A stretch of 9,109 nucleotides of DNA, from contig HF988537.1 in assembly GCA_000431975.1 (NCBI GenBank), positions 1-9,109 on the forward strand, read 5' to 3'. This document shows, in pieces, positions 1 to 7,643 of this stretch. Both the position numbers and the translations under genes were made by a program. This DNA comes from Prevotella sp. CAG:924 (GTDB taxonomy: Bacteria; Bacteroidota; Bacteroidia; Bacteroidales; Bacteroidaceae). How positions within the stretch are numbered: position 1 is the first letter of the stretch; the number at the start of each line of letters is the position of its first letter. A model generated the notes under the pieces. The model saw only the letters and a list, made by a program, of their open reading frames with translations, was not told the DNA's origin and made no database searches.

Positions 1-48
1 CTCCCCTATATTTATCGGGTGAGCCTCTCTTAGGGTTATCGGGTGAGC
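1..48. repeat. Two tandem 24-bp units, possibly continuing left of the window
   Basis: Positions 1-24 and 25-48 align as two head-to-tail 24-bp units with 19 of 24 bases identical. The 14-bp core TTATCGGGTGAGCC is exact at 12-25 and 36-49. The sequence after 49 does not continue the pattern, while the left side is cut by the window edge, so more units may lie outside. The period is eight codons. One rightward frame (3-80, ending in TAG) and two leftward frames stay open through it, one of these with an ATG at 63-61. The repeat could therefore be the end or start of a gene outside the window, or non-coding. Nothing here decides between these. Confidence 0.6.
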
Positions 49-80
49 CGTACCATCGTCCATGCTTCTTCAAGGGATAG

Positions 81-117
81 ATACAAAAAGAGGTTGGCGC
101 AGGATGCTACCAACCTC
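81..117 (-). terminator. Intrinsic terminator, leftward
   Basis: GAGGTTGG at 90-97 pairs perfectly with CCAACCTC at 110-117 (8 bp, 12-nt loop). Read leftward, the hairpin is followed at once by TTTTTGTAT (89-81), the layout of a Rho-independent terminator. Read rightward, no T-tract follows it, so leftward is the better-supported direction. No protein gene lies to its right on the minus strand. The only visible transcription unit it could end is the one starting from the leftward promoter at 162-193. Confidence 0.6.
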
Positions 118-157
118 AGTAGTATTTCGCAAAACCGCGAAATCCACAAAAAAATCT
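83..157 (-). ncRNA. Candidate small RNA or attenuated leader
   Basis: Inferred from a promoter-to-terminator unit on the minus strand. A Bacteroidetes-type promoter at 162-193 would start RNA near 155-158, and an intrinsic terminator ends near 83, giving about 75 nt. Between them is a second hairpin, ATTTCGC/GCGAAAT (124-130 with 137-143, 6-nt loop), so most of the product would be two stem-loops plus a U-tail. I recognise no known RNA family. The alternative is a 5' leader with an attenuator for a leftward gene beyond the left edge. An ATG at 63-61 opens a frame of 21 codons to position 1. Confidence 0.35.
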
Positions 158-161
158 ATGG

Positions 162-193
162 CAAATATAGACACTTCTTCTGAGAAACGCAAA
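162..193 (-). promoter_or_regulatory. Bacteroidetes-type promoter, leftward
   Basis: On the minus strand TTTG (193-190), 20 nt of spacer, then TATATTTG (169-162) matches the Bacteroidetes primary sigma consensus (-33 TTTG, 19-21 nt, -7 TAnnTTTG) at every defined base. Transcription would begin near 155-158 and run left. It is divergent from the ABC-F promoter at 283-313. Confidence 0.5.
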
Positions 194-216
194 TTTTTAA
201 CGCTATATTTTCAGAT

Positions 217-247
217 TTAACACTCTGTGTTAAGTGTGTGCCCACAC
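217..247. promoter_or_regulatory. Two adjacent dyads, possible operator
   Basis: TTAACAC-TCT-GTGTTAA (217-233) is a perfect 7-bp dyad with a 3-nt centre. GTGTG-CC-CACAC (236-247) follows 2 nt later as a 5-bp dyad. Both lie between the two divergent promoters (162-193 leftward, 283-313 rightward), where a DNA-binding regulator could affect either one. They sit upstream of both predicted transcripts, so they are more likely DNA sites than RNA hairpins. No regulator gene is visible and I cannot match them to a known operator. Confidence 0.3.
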
Positions 248-282
248 GAAAACAATTAAACTCCGTTTTTTCAAGGCAAACA

Positions 283-313
283 TCTGTTAATTCACTTTTT
301 ATCTGTACCTTTG
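283..313 (+). promoter_or_regulatory. Promoter of the ABC-F gene
   Basis: TACCTTTG (306-313) matches the Bacteroidetes -7 element TAnnTTTG exactly. TCTG (283-286) is a 3-of-4 match to the -33 TTTG at a spacing of 19 nt. Transcription would start near 318-321, leaving about 20-25 nt of leader before the GTG at 343. Because the promoter lies upstream of 343 and inside the longest open frame from 238, it supports the shorter start. Confidence 0.55.
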
Positions 314-342
314 CAAAGAAAATATTAAGGATAATAAAACAC

Positions 343-2283
<1,941 letters not shown>

Positions 2284-2315
2284 AATATAACTTTCACTAA
2301 ATAAAAGCAACTATC

Positions 2316-4352
2316 ATGAACATGAAAACTATGATTCCGGCCGTGCTGCTGGCCATCGCTCCCACACTGGGCGCAGAGGCACAGAGCAAGTCGGGTCTCG
2401 ATCTGACCAACTTGGACAAGACCGTGCGCCCAGCCGACGATTTCTACCAGTTCGCCACAGGCGGATGGCAGAAACTCCATCCGCTGCCCGCAGCTTACTC
2501 ACGTTTCGGCAGCTTCGACATGCTGCAGGACGACAACAACAAACGTATCAACTCTATCCTCTCCGACCTTCAGAAGAAGAAGTATAAGAAAGGAACGACG
2601 GAGTGGAAACTTGCCACCTTCTACAAGCAGGCTCTCGATGTGGACAGCCGCAACAAGGCAGGCATCGCACCCGTCAAGCCACTGCTCGACGAGATGGAGG
2701 CAGCCAAGACCGTCAGCGACCTGCAGCAGCTGCAGCTGAAGAGCATGCCTATGGGCTACGGCGTACAGTATGCCTGGTTCTTCGATGCTGACCAGAAGAA
2801 CGCCAAGATGAATATCCTGAATATTTATCAGAGCGGCCTGACCCTCGGGCAGAAGGACTACTACGTGAACAACGACTCTGCTACCGTGGCTATCCGCAAT
2901 GCCTACAGACAGCACATCGCCCGTATGTTCCAGCTCTACGGATTCACCAAGGAGCAGGCTGAGACACGTGCTGCCGCCGTGTTCCGTACGGAGACGATGG
3001 TGGCGCTCATCTCAAAGAGCCAGACCGAGCTGCGTGACCCGCAGGCCAACTACACCAAGATGACCCTGAAGGAGTTCAACGAGAACTATCCTAACCTGCG
3101 TCTCGCTGCCCTGACCAACGCCGAGGGCATTCAGGCCCAATACATCGACTCGATGGTGGTTGGCCAGCCCTCGTTCCTGGCCGGACTGGACAAGATCGTC
3201 AGCCTCTATACCGCCGACGAGCTCCGTGCCCTGATGGAGTGGGATGTCATCCAGAACTCCGTCGGCTATCTGAGCGATAAGATCCGCGAGGCCAACTTCG
3301 ATTTCTTCGGCAAGACCATGAGCGGACGCAAGGAGGACTATCCTCTCTGGAAGCGTGCCACCAGTCAGGTGGAAGGCGCCATGGGTGAGGCCCTCGGCCG
3401 CATCTACTGCGAGCGCTACTTCCCCGAGAGCTCTAAGAAGATGATGGAGCAGCTCGTCCGCAATCTGCAGGTATCGCTCGGTCAGCGCATCGACGCACAG
3501 ACCTGGATGAGCGACACAACAAAGGCTGCCGCACACCACAAGCTCGACCAGTTCTACGTAAAGATCGGATATCCCAACAAGTGGACCGATTATAGCAAGC
3601 TGGACATCGATCCTTCCAAGAGCTTCTATGAGAACGTTCTCGCTACCCGCATCTTCGCCAACAATAAGAATATCTCTGACAAGGCCGGCAAGCCCGTCAA
3701 CCGCGATGAGTGGCTGATGACTCCTCAGACAGTAAATGCCTACTACAACCCGACGACCAATGAGATCTGCTTCCCCGCAGGTATCCTGCAGCGTCCGTTC
3801 TTCGACCCGAAGGCTGACGAGGCCTTCAATCTCGGTGCCATCGGTGTGGTGATCGGCCACGAGATGACTCACGGATTCGACGACCAGGGACGTCAGTATG
3901 ATGCCGACGGTAACATGAAAGACTGGTGGACAGCCAGCGATGCCAAGGGCTTCACCGAGCGCGCCGACCTGTACGTACGTTGGTTCGACTCTATCGAGGT
4001 GCTCCCCGGCCTGCATTCTAACGGCCGCTTCACCCTCGGTGAGAACCTCGCCGACCACGGAGGTCTGGAGGTTGCCTTCAATGCCCTGAAGAATGTGGAG
4101 AAGACCAAGAAGCTGAAGACGCTCGACGGCTTCACTCCCGAGCAGCGTTTCTTCATCGCCTATGCAGGCGTATGGGGACAGAACATCACGGAGCAGGAGA
4201 TCCGCAACCGTGTGAAGCGTGATCCTCACGCTCTGGGTGAGTGGCGTGTCAATGGCGCCCTCCCCCACATCGATGCCTGGTATGACGCATTCAACGTGAA
4301 AGCCGGTGACAAGATGTACCTCCCCAAGGAGGAGCGTCTCCGTCTCTGGTAA
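2316..4352 (+). CDS. pepO: M13 family zinc metallopeptidase (PepO/neprilysin type), secreted
   Basis: The protein has 678 residues, the usual M13 size. It starts with a signal peptide: short basic start, hydrophobic stretch about 6-19, probable cleavage after AEA at 20-22. There is no lipobox cysteine, so it is probably periplasmic or released rather than a lipoprotein. The N-terminal M13 domain opens with DDFYQFATGGW (41-51). The catalytic domain has the substrate-binding NAYY (474-477), zinc motif HEMTH (515-519), third zinc ligand and partner in ENLAD (E576, D580), and a substrate-contacting Arg in RVNG (R644). The chain ends in the Trp typical of the family. M13 enzymes cut short peptides on the amino side of hydrophobic residues. 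The substrate here is unknown. Met3 is an alternative start. The gene lies 32 nt after the ABC-F gene and may share its transcript. A terminator hairpin begins 23 nt after the stop. The symbol reflects family membership only. Confidence 0.92.
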   Translation: MNMKTMIPAVLLAIAPTLGAEAQSKSGLDLTNLDKTVRPADDFYQFATGGWQKLHPLPAAYSRFGSFDMLQDDNNKRINSILSDLQKKKYKKGTTEWKLATFYKQALDVDSRNKAGIAPVKPLLDEMEAAKTVSDLQQLQLKSMPMGYGVQYAWFFDADQKNAKMNILNIYQSGLTLGQKDYYVNNDSATVAIRNAYRQHIARMFQLYGFTKEQAETRAAAVFRTETMVALISKSQTELRDPQANYTKMTLKEFNENYPNLRLAALTNAEGIQAQYIDSMVVGQPSFLAGLDKIVSLYTADELRALMEWDVIQNSVGYLSDKIREANFDFFGKTMSGRKEDYPLWKRATSQVEGAMGEALGRIYCERYFPESSKKMMEQLVRNLQVSLGQRIDAQTWMSDTTKAAAHHKLDQFYVKIGYPNKWTDYSKLDIDPSKSFYENVLATRIFANNKNISDKAGKPVNRDEWLMTPQTVNAYYNPTTNEICFPAGILQRPFFDPKADEAFNLGAIGVVIGHEMTHGFDDQGRQYDADGNMKDWWTASDAKGFTERADLYVRWFDSIEVLPGLHSNGRFTLGENLADHGGLEVAFNALKNVEKTKKLKTLDGFTPEQRFFIAYAGVWGQNITEQEIRNRVKRDPHALGEWRVNGALPHIDAWYDAFNVKAGDKMYLPKEERLRLW

Positions 4353-4374
4353 TCCGGTACCGACATAAATATCC

Positions 4375-4441
4375 CCGCCCCCAAGGAGGAGATCGGCCTG
4401 CCCATCTTGGCAGCCGGCAGCCTCTTTGGGGGCGGTTCGTT
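4375..4441 (+). terminator. Terminator of the M13 peptidase gene
   Basis: Positions 4375-4389 pair with 4421-4435 in a 15-bp stem with one G-U pair. Its GC-rich base is CCGCCCCC/GGGGGCGG. The loop itself folds: CGG plus CTGCC near 4394-4402 pairs with GGCAG-CCG near 4409-4416 with one bulge. A modest T-rich stretch (TTCGTTT) follows. It starts 23 nt after the stop of the peptidase gene, so it most likely ends the rightward unit. Confidence 0.7.
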
Positions 4442-4452
4442 TATCCCACAAA

Positions 4453-4588
4453 CGGTCATTAGAGCCATTCCGTTCCATCTTGTCTGATATATATGTTTCT
4501 ATGACAAGATCCCAGCGGTATGTGTGCAGTCAACTCATAAGGATAAGCCGATGGCTTACGATTTGTTCGTGAAGACCTCTAATGATCG
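4453..4588. repeat. Inverted-repeat-bounded intergenic element 1
   Basis: CGGTCATTAGAG (4453-4464) and CTCTAATGATCG (4577-4588) are inverted copies with one difference, which becomes a G-U pair in rightward RNA. They enclose 112 nt. Inside are two more stems: ATCTTGTC/GACAAGAT (4477-4484 with 4503-4510) and TAAGCC/GGCTTA with a 3-nt loop (4544-4558). The same terminal motif bounds a second element at 6208-6361. The element lies between the two terminators of the convergent units, and no target-site duplication is obvious. It could be a MITE-like or REP-like element or a structured RNA. I recognise no named family. The only open frame through it (4524-4712) has no protein-like features. Confidence 0.5.
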
Positions 4589-4611
4589 GCTGAGGGAATT
4601 CATATATACAG

Positions 4612-4656
4612 ACCGGGGGCATGGCTTGAGCGACGGCTCAATGCCATGCCCCCGGT
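4612..4656 (-). terminator. Strong hairpin downstream of gltA, probable terminator
   Basis: Bases 4612-4631 pair with 4636-4656: 14 bp (ACCGGGGGCATGGC with its complement), a single bulged T at 4642, then 6 bp (TTGAGC/GCTCAA) closed by a GACG tetraloop. It begins 41 nt after the stop of gltA when read leftward, where the end of that unit is expected. Neither side carries a clear T-tract, so it may work bidirectionally, serve mainly as a 3'-end stabiliser, or need a protein factor. Confidence 0.55.
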
Positions 4657-4697
4657 TGTCATCTAATGAGTGCATACAGACATCGGAGTATCTGGAT

Positions 4698-6044
4698 TTA
4701 TCGTTTTCCTAACTTGACATACTCTTTCGGCACGAGGATATTCTTGTAGGCAGGACGGATGATGCGACGGCCCTCGAAATTCAGTTCCTCAATGCGGTGA
4801 GCAGTCCAACCGACGATACGGGCCATGGCGAAGATCGGCGTATAGATCTCCTGAGGCAGTCCGATCATCTCGTAGATAAAACCGCTGTAGAAGTCGAGAT
4901 TAGCACACAACGGCTTCTTGGATTGACGGTATTCCGAGACGCACTTAATTCCCTCTTCCTCTATGAGCTTCAAGAACTCATATTCCTTCTCACGGCCTTT
5001 CTCCTTGGCAAGCTCGCCGGCCAGCTTTTTCAGCTCCACGGCACGCGGATCGCTCATGGTATAGACGGCATGGCCGATGCCATAAATCAGTCCCGACTTG
5101 TCGTAAGCCTCTTTCCTGAGCATGCGATAGAGATAGGTGTCTATCTCGTCCCTATTCGTCCAGTCGGAGATCTGCTCCTTCAGATGGTGGAACATATTGA
5201 TGGCCTTGATATTGGCACCACCATGGAGCGGACCTTTCAGAGAACCGATTCCCGCAGCGATGCTCGAATAGGTGTCAGTACGGGTGGATGATGTCACACG
5301 CACCGTGAAGGTAGAGTTGTTACCTCCACCATGCTCTGCCTGAATGACCAGCAAGAGGTCGAGCATACGGGCATCCAGCTCGGTGTAATCGTGATGCTTG
5401 ATCATATAAAGGAAGTTCTCCGCTATCGTCTTATTCTCCATCGGATGACGGATATGCAGACTCAGTCCCTGGACGGAATGACGATAGATGTTGTACGCAT
5501 AGGCGATGATCGTCGGGAACTTGGCTATCAGCTCTATCGACTGACGCATGAGGTTGTCACGCGAGATATCATCGGGATTGGGATCGAAAGTGTACATCTC
5601 CAGCACGCAACGTGCCAGAATATTCATGATGTTCGATCCCTCCAAATCGATGATGTGTACTATCGTGCGATGGTCAAGCGGCATATTGTCGTTGATCAGC
5701 TCCTTAAAAGCAGTCAGCTCCTCGCGGTCGGGCAGTTTGCCCGACAGGATCAGATAGGCGATCTCCTCATAGCCGAAACGCTTTTCCTCAAGCAACGGTG
5801 TCACAAGATCATCCAGCTCATAGCCGCGGTAATAGAGCTTGCCGGGGCAAGGCTTCAAGGTGCCGTCATCGAGACGCTCATAGCCGATCACGTTACCGAT
5901 GTTGGTCAGTCCGACCAACACACCCGTTCCGTCTTCATTACGCAGTCCACGCTTTACGCCATACTTGGTAAAGGCGTCGGCTGGTATCTTGCAGGCCTCC
6001 TTTACGGAGTCGCTCAACTTATATATCAGATATTCCTTTTTCAT
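4698..6044 (-). CDS. gltA: Citrate synthase
   Basis: The enzyme condenses acetyl-CoA and oxaloacetate to citrate, the entry to the oxidative branch toward 2-oxoglutarate, in the cytoplasm. From ATG 6044 the protein has 448 residues. The catalytic triad is visible: His274 in GPLHGGANIKAI, His325 in GIGHAVYTMSDPRA, and Asp384 in ANLDFYSGFIYEM. The conserved AEHGGGNNSTFTVR segment (His238) is also present. The frame stays open 28 codons further up, but that extension (to 6128) is not family-like and crosses a hairpin. MKKEYLIYKLSD is the plausible N-terminus. The Shine-Dalgarno signal is weak, as usual in this phylum. It is the last gene of the acn-icd-gltA cluster. The 323-nt gap to icd has no TAnnTTTG match on this strand, so read-through from upstream is likely. 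It is a si-type citrate synthase; a 2-methylcitrate role cannot be excluded from motifs but is unlikely beside acn and icd. Confidence 0.93.
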   Translation of the reverse strand: MKKEYLIYKLSDSVKEACKIPADAFTKYGVKRGLRNEDGTGVLVGLTNIGNVIGYERLDDGTLKPCPGKLYYRGYELDDLVTPLLEEKRFGYEEIAYLILSGKLPDREELTAFKELINDNMPLDHRTIVHIIDLEGSNIMNILARCVLEMYTFDPNPDDISRDNLMRQSIELIAKFPTIIAYAYNIYRHSVQGLSLHIRHPMENKTIAENFLYMIKHHDYTELDARMLDLLLVIQAEHGGGNNSTFTVRVTSSTRTDTYSSIAAGIGSLKGPLHGGANIKAINMFHHLKEQISDWTNRDEIDTYLYRMLRKEAYDKSGLIYGIGHAVYTMSDPRAVELKKLAGELAKEKGREKEYEFLKLIEEEGIKCVSEYRQSKKPLCANLDFYSGFIYEMIGLPQEIYTPIFAMARIVGWTAHRIEELNFEGRRIIRPAYKNILVPKEYVKLGKR

Positions 6045-6065
6045 AATTGTCGAGTGTTGATAAAG

Positions 6066-6082
6066 CGACCCTTTGTGGGTCG
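6066..6082 (-). promoter_or_regulatory. Hairpin just upstream of gltA
   Basis: CGACCC (6066-6071) pairs with GGGTCG (6077-6082) around a 5-nt loop. It sits 21 nt upstream of the gltA ATG in the leader. No T-tract follows it in the leftward direction, so it is not an intrinsic terminator. It could affect translation or RNA stability, or bind a regulator as a DNA dyad. It also argues against the longer upstream start of gltA. Confidence 0.35.
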
Positions 6083-6207
6083 GATTGTATTTGTTGATAG
6101 CAGCAAGAAGGGACCATGTGATTGTCATCCGCCTATGCCGGTCGGAGAGAACCGGATACTTACATTCCCTTCCTATACATTATACATCGCTGGAGCCATA
6201 ATCCCTC

Positions 6208-6361
6208 ATCGGTCATCAGACTACTACCTTAAATATTATGGCTTGCCGGTCGTCGACCTTCTTGTTGGCATCTCGTCCGTCGCCTGATGTCGACGTAGAC
6301 CGCCACACCTTCGAAAAAGGTGGCAGACCGACGGTTCTCCTTCGAATCTCTAATGACCGAT
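6208..6361 (-). repeat. Inverted-repeat-bounded intergenic element 2 between icd and gltA
   Basis: Read leftward, ATCGGTCATTAGA (6361-6349) pairs with TCTGATGACCGAT (6220-6208) in a 13-bp stem with one G-U pair, closing a 128-nt domain. Inside, 6248-6257 pairs with 6289-6301 (10 bp with a 3-nt bulge). The neighbouring 6302-6324 folds into a GCCA..CCTT/AAGG..TGGC hairpin with a 2-nt bulge. The result resembles a multibranched RNA. It starts 6 nt after the icd stop codon. The exact 12-mer CGGTCATTAGAG is shared with element 1 at 4453-4464. It could be an inserted MITE-like element or a structured RNA that adjusts gltA expression relative to icd. Confidence 0.5.
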
Positions 6362-6367
6362 TGGAAA

Positions 6368-7543
6368 TTAAAGCTCCTTGATCAGAAGGTCTCCAAACTG
6401 CTTGGTGCCGACCGACAGTCCGTGATCCATGAAACGGGCCAGATCATCCGTGGCAACACCTTTTTTGAAGAGACGCTCAAGGGCTGATGTGATCAGCTCG
6501 CCCGGTTCTTTCCAGCCCATATAATCGAGCATCATCACAGCAGACAGAATGATGCTGCAGGGATTGACGATGTCCTTACCGGCAATGTCGGGGGCAATGC
6601 CATGGGTTGCCTCAAAGATAGCGTGTCCGGTCTGGTAATTGATGTTGGCACCGGGGGCGATACCGATGCCGCCTACCTGCGCTGCCAGCATGTCGGAGAC
6701 ATAATCACCATTGAGATTCATCGTGGCGATGACCGAATAGTCCTGTGGCTTAAGCAGGGCATTCTGCAGGAACGCATCGCAGATACAATCCTTGATGACC
6801 AGCTTTCCCGACTTCAGGGCATCTCCGTACTCACGCTCGGCAAGCTCGTAGCCCCATTTCTTGAATCCGCCTTCCGTAAACTTCATGATATTGCCTTTGT
6901 GGACCAGCGTCACACTGGGCAGCTCATGAGCCAGCGCATATTCAATGGCCGCGCGGATAAGCCGTTCACTGCCTTCCTTCGATACGGGCTTCACGCCAAA
7001 GCCGCTCGTCTCGGGGAATCGCACCTTCGCCACGCCCATCTCATCGTGCAGAAAGTTGTAGAATTTTCTAGCCTCCGGAGTTCCGGCCTCCCACTCTATA
7101 CCGGCATAGATATCTTCCGTATTCTCACGGAAGATACACATATCCACCTTCTCGGGATGCTTTACAGGGCTTACGACGCCCTGGAAATACCGGACAGGAC
7201 GCTGACACACATATAGATCGAGTGTCTGGCGCAGTGCGACGTTCAAAGAACGGATACCGCCTCCCACCGGTGTCATCAGAGGACCTTTAATGCCGACCAG
7301 ATACTCCTGAAACGCATCGAGCGTGGCCTGAGGCAGCCATTCACCCGTCTTCTCGTGCGCCTTACCTCCGGCAAGCACCTCCATCCATTCTATCTTGCGC
7401 TCACCGCCATAGGCTTTCTCTACTGCCGCATCAACGACGTGTTGCATTACTGGGGTCACCTCCGCACCCACTCCATCGCCTTCGATAAAAGGGACTGTCG
7501 GATGGATGGGAACATTCAGCTTGCTATCTTTTGTTATCTTCAT
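6368..7543 (-). CDS. icd: Isocitrate dehydrogenase, predicted NAD+-dependent
   Basis: The enzyme oxidatively decarboxylates isocitrate to 2-oxoglutarate in the cytoplasm. The protein has 391 residues and is close to E. coli Icd (416) throughout. Substrate residues are present: Ser99, Asn101, Arg105, Arg115 and Arg139 (E. coli Ser113, Asn115, Arg119, Arg129, Arg153), Tyr146 and Lys216 (Tyr160, Lys230). So are the metal ligands Asp256, Asp280 and Asp284. The cofactor loop reads HGIAPDIAGKD: Asp319-Ile320 replace Lys344-Tyr345 of the NADP enzyme, and Asp366 sits where E. coli has Tyr391. Asp-Ile is the known signature of NAD-specific prokaryotic forms. Arg370 (E. coli Arg395) is retained, so preference rather than strict specificity is the safe call. 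ATG 7543 fits the usual N-terminus. The 100-nt gap to acn shows no clear promoter or terminator, so co-transcription is likely. Confidence 0.94.
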   Translation of the reverse strand: MKITKDSKLNVPIHPTVPFIEGDGVGAEVTPVMQHVVDAAVEKAYGGERKIEWMEVLAGGKAHEKTGEWLPQATLDAFQEYLVGIKGPLMTPVGGGIRSLNVALRQTLDLYVCQRPVRYFQGVVSPVKHPEKVDMCIFRENTEDIYAGIEWEAGTPEARKFYNFLHDEMGVAKVRFPETSGFGVKPVSKEGSERLIRAAIEYALAHELPSVTLVHKGNIMKFTEGGFKKWGYELAEREYGDALKSGKLVIKDCICDAFLQNALLKPQDYSVIATMNLNGDYVSDMLAAQVGGIGIAPGANINYQTGHAIFEATHGIAPDIAGKDIVNPCSIILSAVMMLDYMGWKEPGELITSALERLFKKGVATDDLARFMDHGLSVGTKQFGDLLIKEL

Positions 7544-7643
7544 TGTACTCTTATTGATTTTTCATATTAGGACGATAGAGCCCATCAGAGAATATCCGTA
7601 CACTCAAACCGTCCTTGGATTATTATATTTTCATCTTGTGTCC

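Noticed and set aside
3012..4478. A 488-codon open frame antisense to the M13 peptidase gene
   Set aside because: It is a shadow of the peptidase's codon usage (few stops in that antisense frame). It has no recognisable motif, crosses the peptidase's terminator hairpin, and competes with a gene that has full catalytic motifs.
4524..4712. A 62-codon rightward open frame in the convergent intergenic region
   Set aside because: It runs through element 1 and the 20-bp hairpin at 4612-4656 and into the end of gltA. The peptide shows no domain, signal or homology pattern I recognise.
6045..6128. N-terminal extension of citrate synthase by 28 residues
   Set aside because: The extension is not citrate-synthase-like and is interrupted by the leader hairpin at 6066-6082. 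The start at 6044 gives the normal N-terminus.
6174..6187. TATAAT-like box on the minus strand in the icd-gltA gap, part of a doubled TATACAT
   Set aside because: Bacteroidetes primary sigma factor uses TAnnTTTG rather than TATAAT, and no -33 TTTG pairs with it. A simple AT-rich 7-bp duplication explains it.
5331..6287. A 318-codon rightward open frame opposite gltA and the icd-gltA gap
   Set aside because: It mostly mirrors the citrate synthase gene in antisense, has no family-like segments, and runs across the hairpins of element 2.
7569..7615. AGGACG/CGTCCT inverted repeat in the acn-icd gap
   Set aside because: Only 6 bp with a 35-nt loop and no T-tract; too weak to call a terminator or regulatory element.
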